Of a stretch of 7,521 nucleotides of DNA, positions 6,601 through 7,521 are shown piece after piece. The notes under the pieces were generated by a model that had not been told where the DNA came from, searched no databases, and saw only the letters and a list, made by a program, of their open reading frames with translations. Made by a program: the position numbers and the translations under genes. Source of the stretch: JBQTIM01 sp052388135 (GTDB lineage: Bacteria; Elusimicrobiota; Elusimicrobia; FEN-1173); assembly GCA_052388135.1 (NCBI GenBank), contig JBQTIM010000140.1:1-7521 (forward strand), written 5' to 3'. Position 1 is the first letter of the stretch. Each line of letters starts with the position of its first letter.

Positions 6601-7096
6601 CCAGGACAAGGACGTGTTCGCCGACGGCGTGGACAACATCGTGGCCACGCAAAAGCGCGTGGCCGAGCATTACTTCGCCGACGGCAGCGTGGAAGCCGCC
6701 TGCCCGCCCTTGAAGGCCCTGCTCCACGTTATGGCCCGCGGAAGCTGGGAAGGCAAGGACGCCAACGCCCCCGCTTTCCGCGCCCTCTTCACCCGCGAGG
6801 CTCTGCTGGCCGGCGGCTGGTACCGGGAGCGCCTGCGCGCGCGGCAAACCCGCGAGACGGCTCTCTGGACCCGGCACGTGAAATCTTTGGAGGACTTCCT
6901 GGCCAAGAACAAGCAGTGGGAGGCCGCGGCGAAGCTGGACATCTCCGGCCGCCTCGCCCGCGCGCGCGGCACCTTGAGCCGCGTTTCCTCCCCGGACTAT
7001 TTGGCTTCCCTGCAAGGCACTCTGGGAGCCGACCCCCTCGCGGGCCAGCTCGCCCCCTTTTCCGCCGCAACCGCCCAAGAACCCGTCCAAGCCTGA
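3608..7096 (+). CDS. Putative PPi-type phosphoenolpyruvate carboxykinase (1162 aa)
   Basis: I assign this from remembered family motifs and size to the pyrophosphate-dependent PEPCKs first identified in Entamoeba histolytica and Propionibacterium freudenreichii. They are about 130 kDa, twice the size of ATP- or GTP-PEPCK, and often annotated as hypothetical. The reaction would be PEP + CO2 + Pi to oxaloacetate + PPi, reversible, in the cytosol. Conserved-looking blocks are [20 protein letters not shown] (141-160), [16 protein letters not shown] (260-275), [20 protein letters not shown] (331-350), [19 protein letters not shown] (357-375), [12 protein letters not shown] (485-496, like a phosphate-binding loop), [20 protein letters not shown] (761-780), [20 protein letters not shown] (860-879) and [20 protein letters not shown] (900-919). 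There is no signal peptide or membrane segment. The last 100 residues are charged and less distinctive. The gene is intact, starts at its first ATG with its own promoter, and ends before a GC-rich hairpin. Alternative: an uncharacterised protein of the same family with another phosphotransfer role. Confidence 0.6.
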   Translation: [1162 protein letters not shown]

Positions 7097-7097
7097 G

Positions 7098-7119
7098 CCG
7101 GACGGCCGCGGGCCGCCGG
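7098..7119 (+). terminator. GC-rich hairpin after the PPi-PEPCK gene
   Basis: CCGG-A-CGGCC, loop GCG, GGCCG-CCGG gives nine G/C pairs with one bulged A, beginning 2 nt after the TGA. Only CTTTGC follows, so intrinsic termination would be weak. It may act as a 3' stabilising structure or a partial terminator. Confidence 0.4.
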
Positions 7120-7121
7120 GC

Positions 7122-7135
7122 TTTGCTATAATTGG
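7122..7135 (+). promoter_or_regulatory. Extended -10 promoter upstream of tRNA-Ala (TTTGCTATAATTGG)
   Basis: A perfect TATAAT at 7127-7132 is preceded by TG-C, the extended -10 form, with flanks like the queH promoter. Transcription would begin at about 7139, giving roughly 185 nt before the tRNA. Confidence 0.7.
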
Positions 7136-7138
7136 CTG

Positions 7139-7264
7139 TGGTTGGTTTTTAACGCCTGCGGGGAGAGGGTTGGCGCCGCCGGCGGATTCCGCCGATACTT
7201 TCACGCCGCGCGGGTTTGCGGCCGCGGCCGGACAATCCGTCTCCCGCCGGACCGCTTTTATTTT
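7139..7264 (+). ncRNA. Candidate small RNA or attenuated leader before tRNA-Ala
   Basis: The stretch is bounded by an extended -10 promoter on the left and a terminator-like hairpin on the right, which would make a transcript of about 125 nt. It contains a hairpin CGGCGG-ATT-CCGCCG at 7180-7194. A 5' segment at 7158-7166 (GCGGGGAGA) can pair, with one bulged G, to TCTCCCGC at 7240-7247 inside the loop and 3' arm of the terminator, so two folds compete. No convincing open frame or ribosome site is present. I do not recognise it as 6S, SRP, tmRNA, RNase P or a known riboswitch. It may simply be the tRNA's leader. Confidence 0.3.
7224..7264 (+). terminator. Terminator-like hairpin with TTTTATTTT
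   Basis: GCGGCCGG (7224-7231) pairs with CCGGACCGC (7247-7255), eight pairs with one bulged A, over a 15-nt loop, followed directly by TTTTATTTT (7256-7264). It lies between the promoter and the tRNA, so it would end a short RNA or control read-through into the tRNA. Confidence 0.5.
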
Positions 7265-7292
7265 CGGGGTGCCGTCACCTGCGCATCGGTGC

Positions 7293-7308
7293 CGGCGGCG
7301 CGCCGCCG
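7293..7308. repeat. Perfect 16-bp GC palindrome upstream of tRNA-Ala
   Basis: CGGCGGCGCGCCGCCG is its own reverse complement and ends 15 nt before the tRNA. CGGGGT (7265-7270) and ACCCCG (7316-7321) flank it and can pair around it, which would put the pre-tRNA leader into a compact fold beside the RNase P cleavage site. Confidence 0.4.
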
Positions 7309-7323
7309 CGCCGAAACCCCGCC

Positions 7324-7399
<76 letters not shown>

Positions 7400-7426
7400 T
7401 TTGCGAAACCACACAACTGGTGGTCA

Positions 7427-7464
7427 GGGCCTAGCCGTGATTCGCGGCTAGGCCCTTCTATTTT
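7427..7464 (+). terminator. Strong Rho-independent terminator after tRNA-Ala
   Basis: GGGCCTAGCCG (7427-7437) and CGGCTAGGCCC (7445-7455) pair perfectly over 11 bp with a 7-nt loop, followed by TTCTATTTT. It lies 27 nt after the tRNA CCA end and should end its transcript. Confidence 0.88.
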
Positions 7465-7521
7465 CCGGGCGGTCGTGCGGGCGGGCGGGGCCGCGCGGAG
7501 CGCGGCAGAGGAATTTTCTAA
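7465..7521. other. Right edge of window, no gene seen
   Basis: These 57 nt show no open frame that I can support. They contain a GC hairpin GCCGCGC-GGA-GCGCGGC at 7490-7506, followed by AGAGGAATTTTC, too poor in T to be called a terminator with confidence. Confidence 0.4.

Noticed and set aside
139..7096. A single operon of citrate synthase and PPi-PEPCK
   Set aside because: An AT-rich regulatory spacer, two unrelated genes, an insertion element and separate promoters lie between them.
5234..7204. 656-codon open frame on the - strand opposite the PPi-PEPCK gene
   Set aside because: It is a low-complexity Gly/Ala/Val/Gln product with no recognisable motif, fully opposite conserved coding sequence.

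Overview
The window is a GC-rich piece of a bacterial chromosome in which every supported gene reads on the + strand. It holds, in order: the 3' end of a GreA-type transcription factor gene, a citrate synthase, an AT-rich spacer, a secreted modular surface protein, an epoxyqueuosine reductase of the QueH type, a small inverted-repeat element, a 1162-residue protein that I assign to the pyrophosphate-type phosphoenolpyruvate carboxykinase (PPi-PEPCK) family, and a tRNA-Ala(CGC) closed by a strong terminator. The long open frames on the - strand are GC-driven shadows of these genes.

The organism cannot be named with certainty. The bacterial-type tRNA with encoded CCA, TATAAT-type promoters, QueH and the 'YQGKL...MTPRERL.SVPYAL' secreted protein architecture fit an environmental, little-cultured phylum such as Elusimicrobiota or a relative. 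This is an inference from family resemblance, not a placement.

Layout: 2-91 greA end; 139-1338 citrate synthase, 47 nt downstream and probably co-transcribed or read through; 1339-1652 spacer whose right half is strikingly AT-rich and carries two clean inverted repeats; 1653-2654 exported surface protein; 2695-3387 queH, whose ATG lies 6 nt after a perfect TATAAT; 3381-3533 a 132-bp MITE-like element with terminal inverted repeats and a 10-bp direct duplication that includes the queH stop codon; 3608-7096 the putative PPi-PEPCK with its own promoter; 7122-7264 a promoter and a terminator-like hairpin that bound a possible small RNA or attenuated leader; 7324-7399 tRNA-Ala; 7427-7464 terminator.

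Functionally, citrate synthase and a PEPCK meet at oxaloacetate: the large enzyme would interconvert PEP + CO2 + Pi with oxaloacetate + PPi, and citrate synthase would draw oxaloacetate into the TCA cycle. They are about 2.3 kb apart with unrelated genes and a separate promoter between them, so this is a metabolic link and not an operon. QueH and tRNA-Ala both belong to the tRNA sphere, but queuosine is not made on tRNA-Ala. I do not see a defence system, CRISPR array, phage or other obvious new multi-gene system. The most rewarding items are the PPi-PEPCK candidate, the MITE at the queH stop, the leaderless-looking queH start and the promoter-terminator pair in front of the tRNA.
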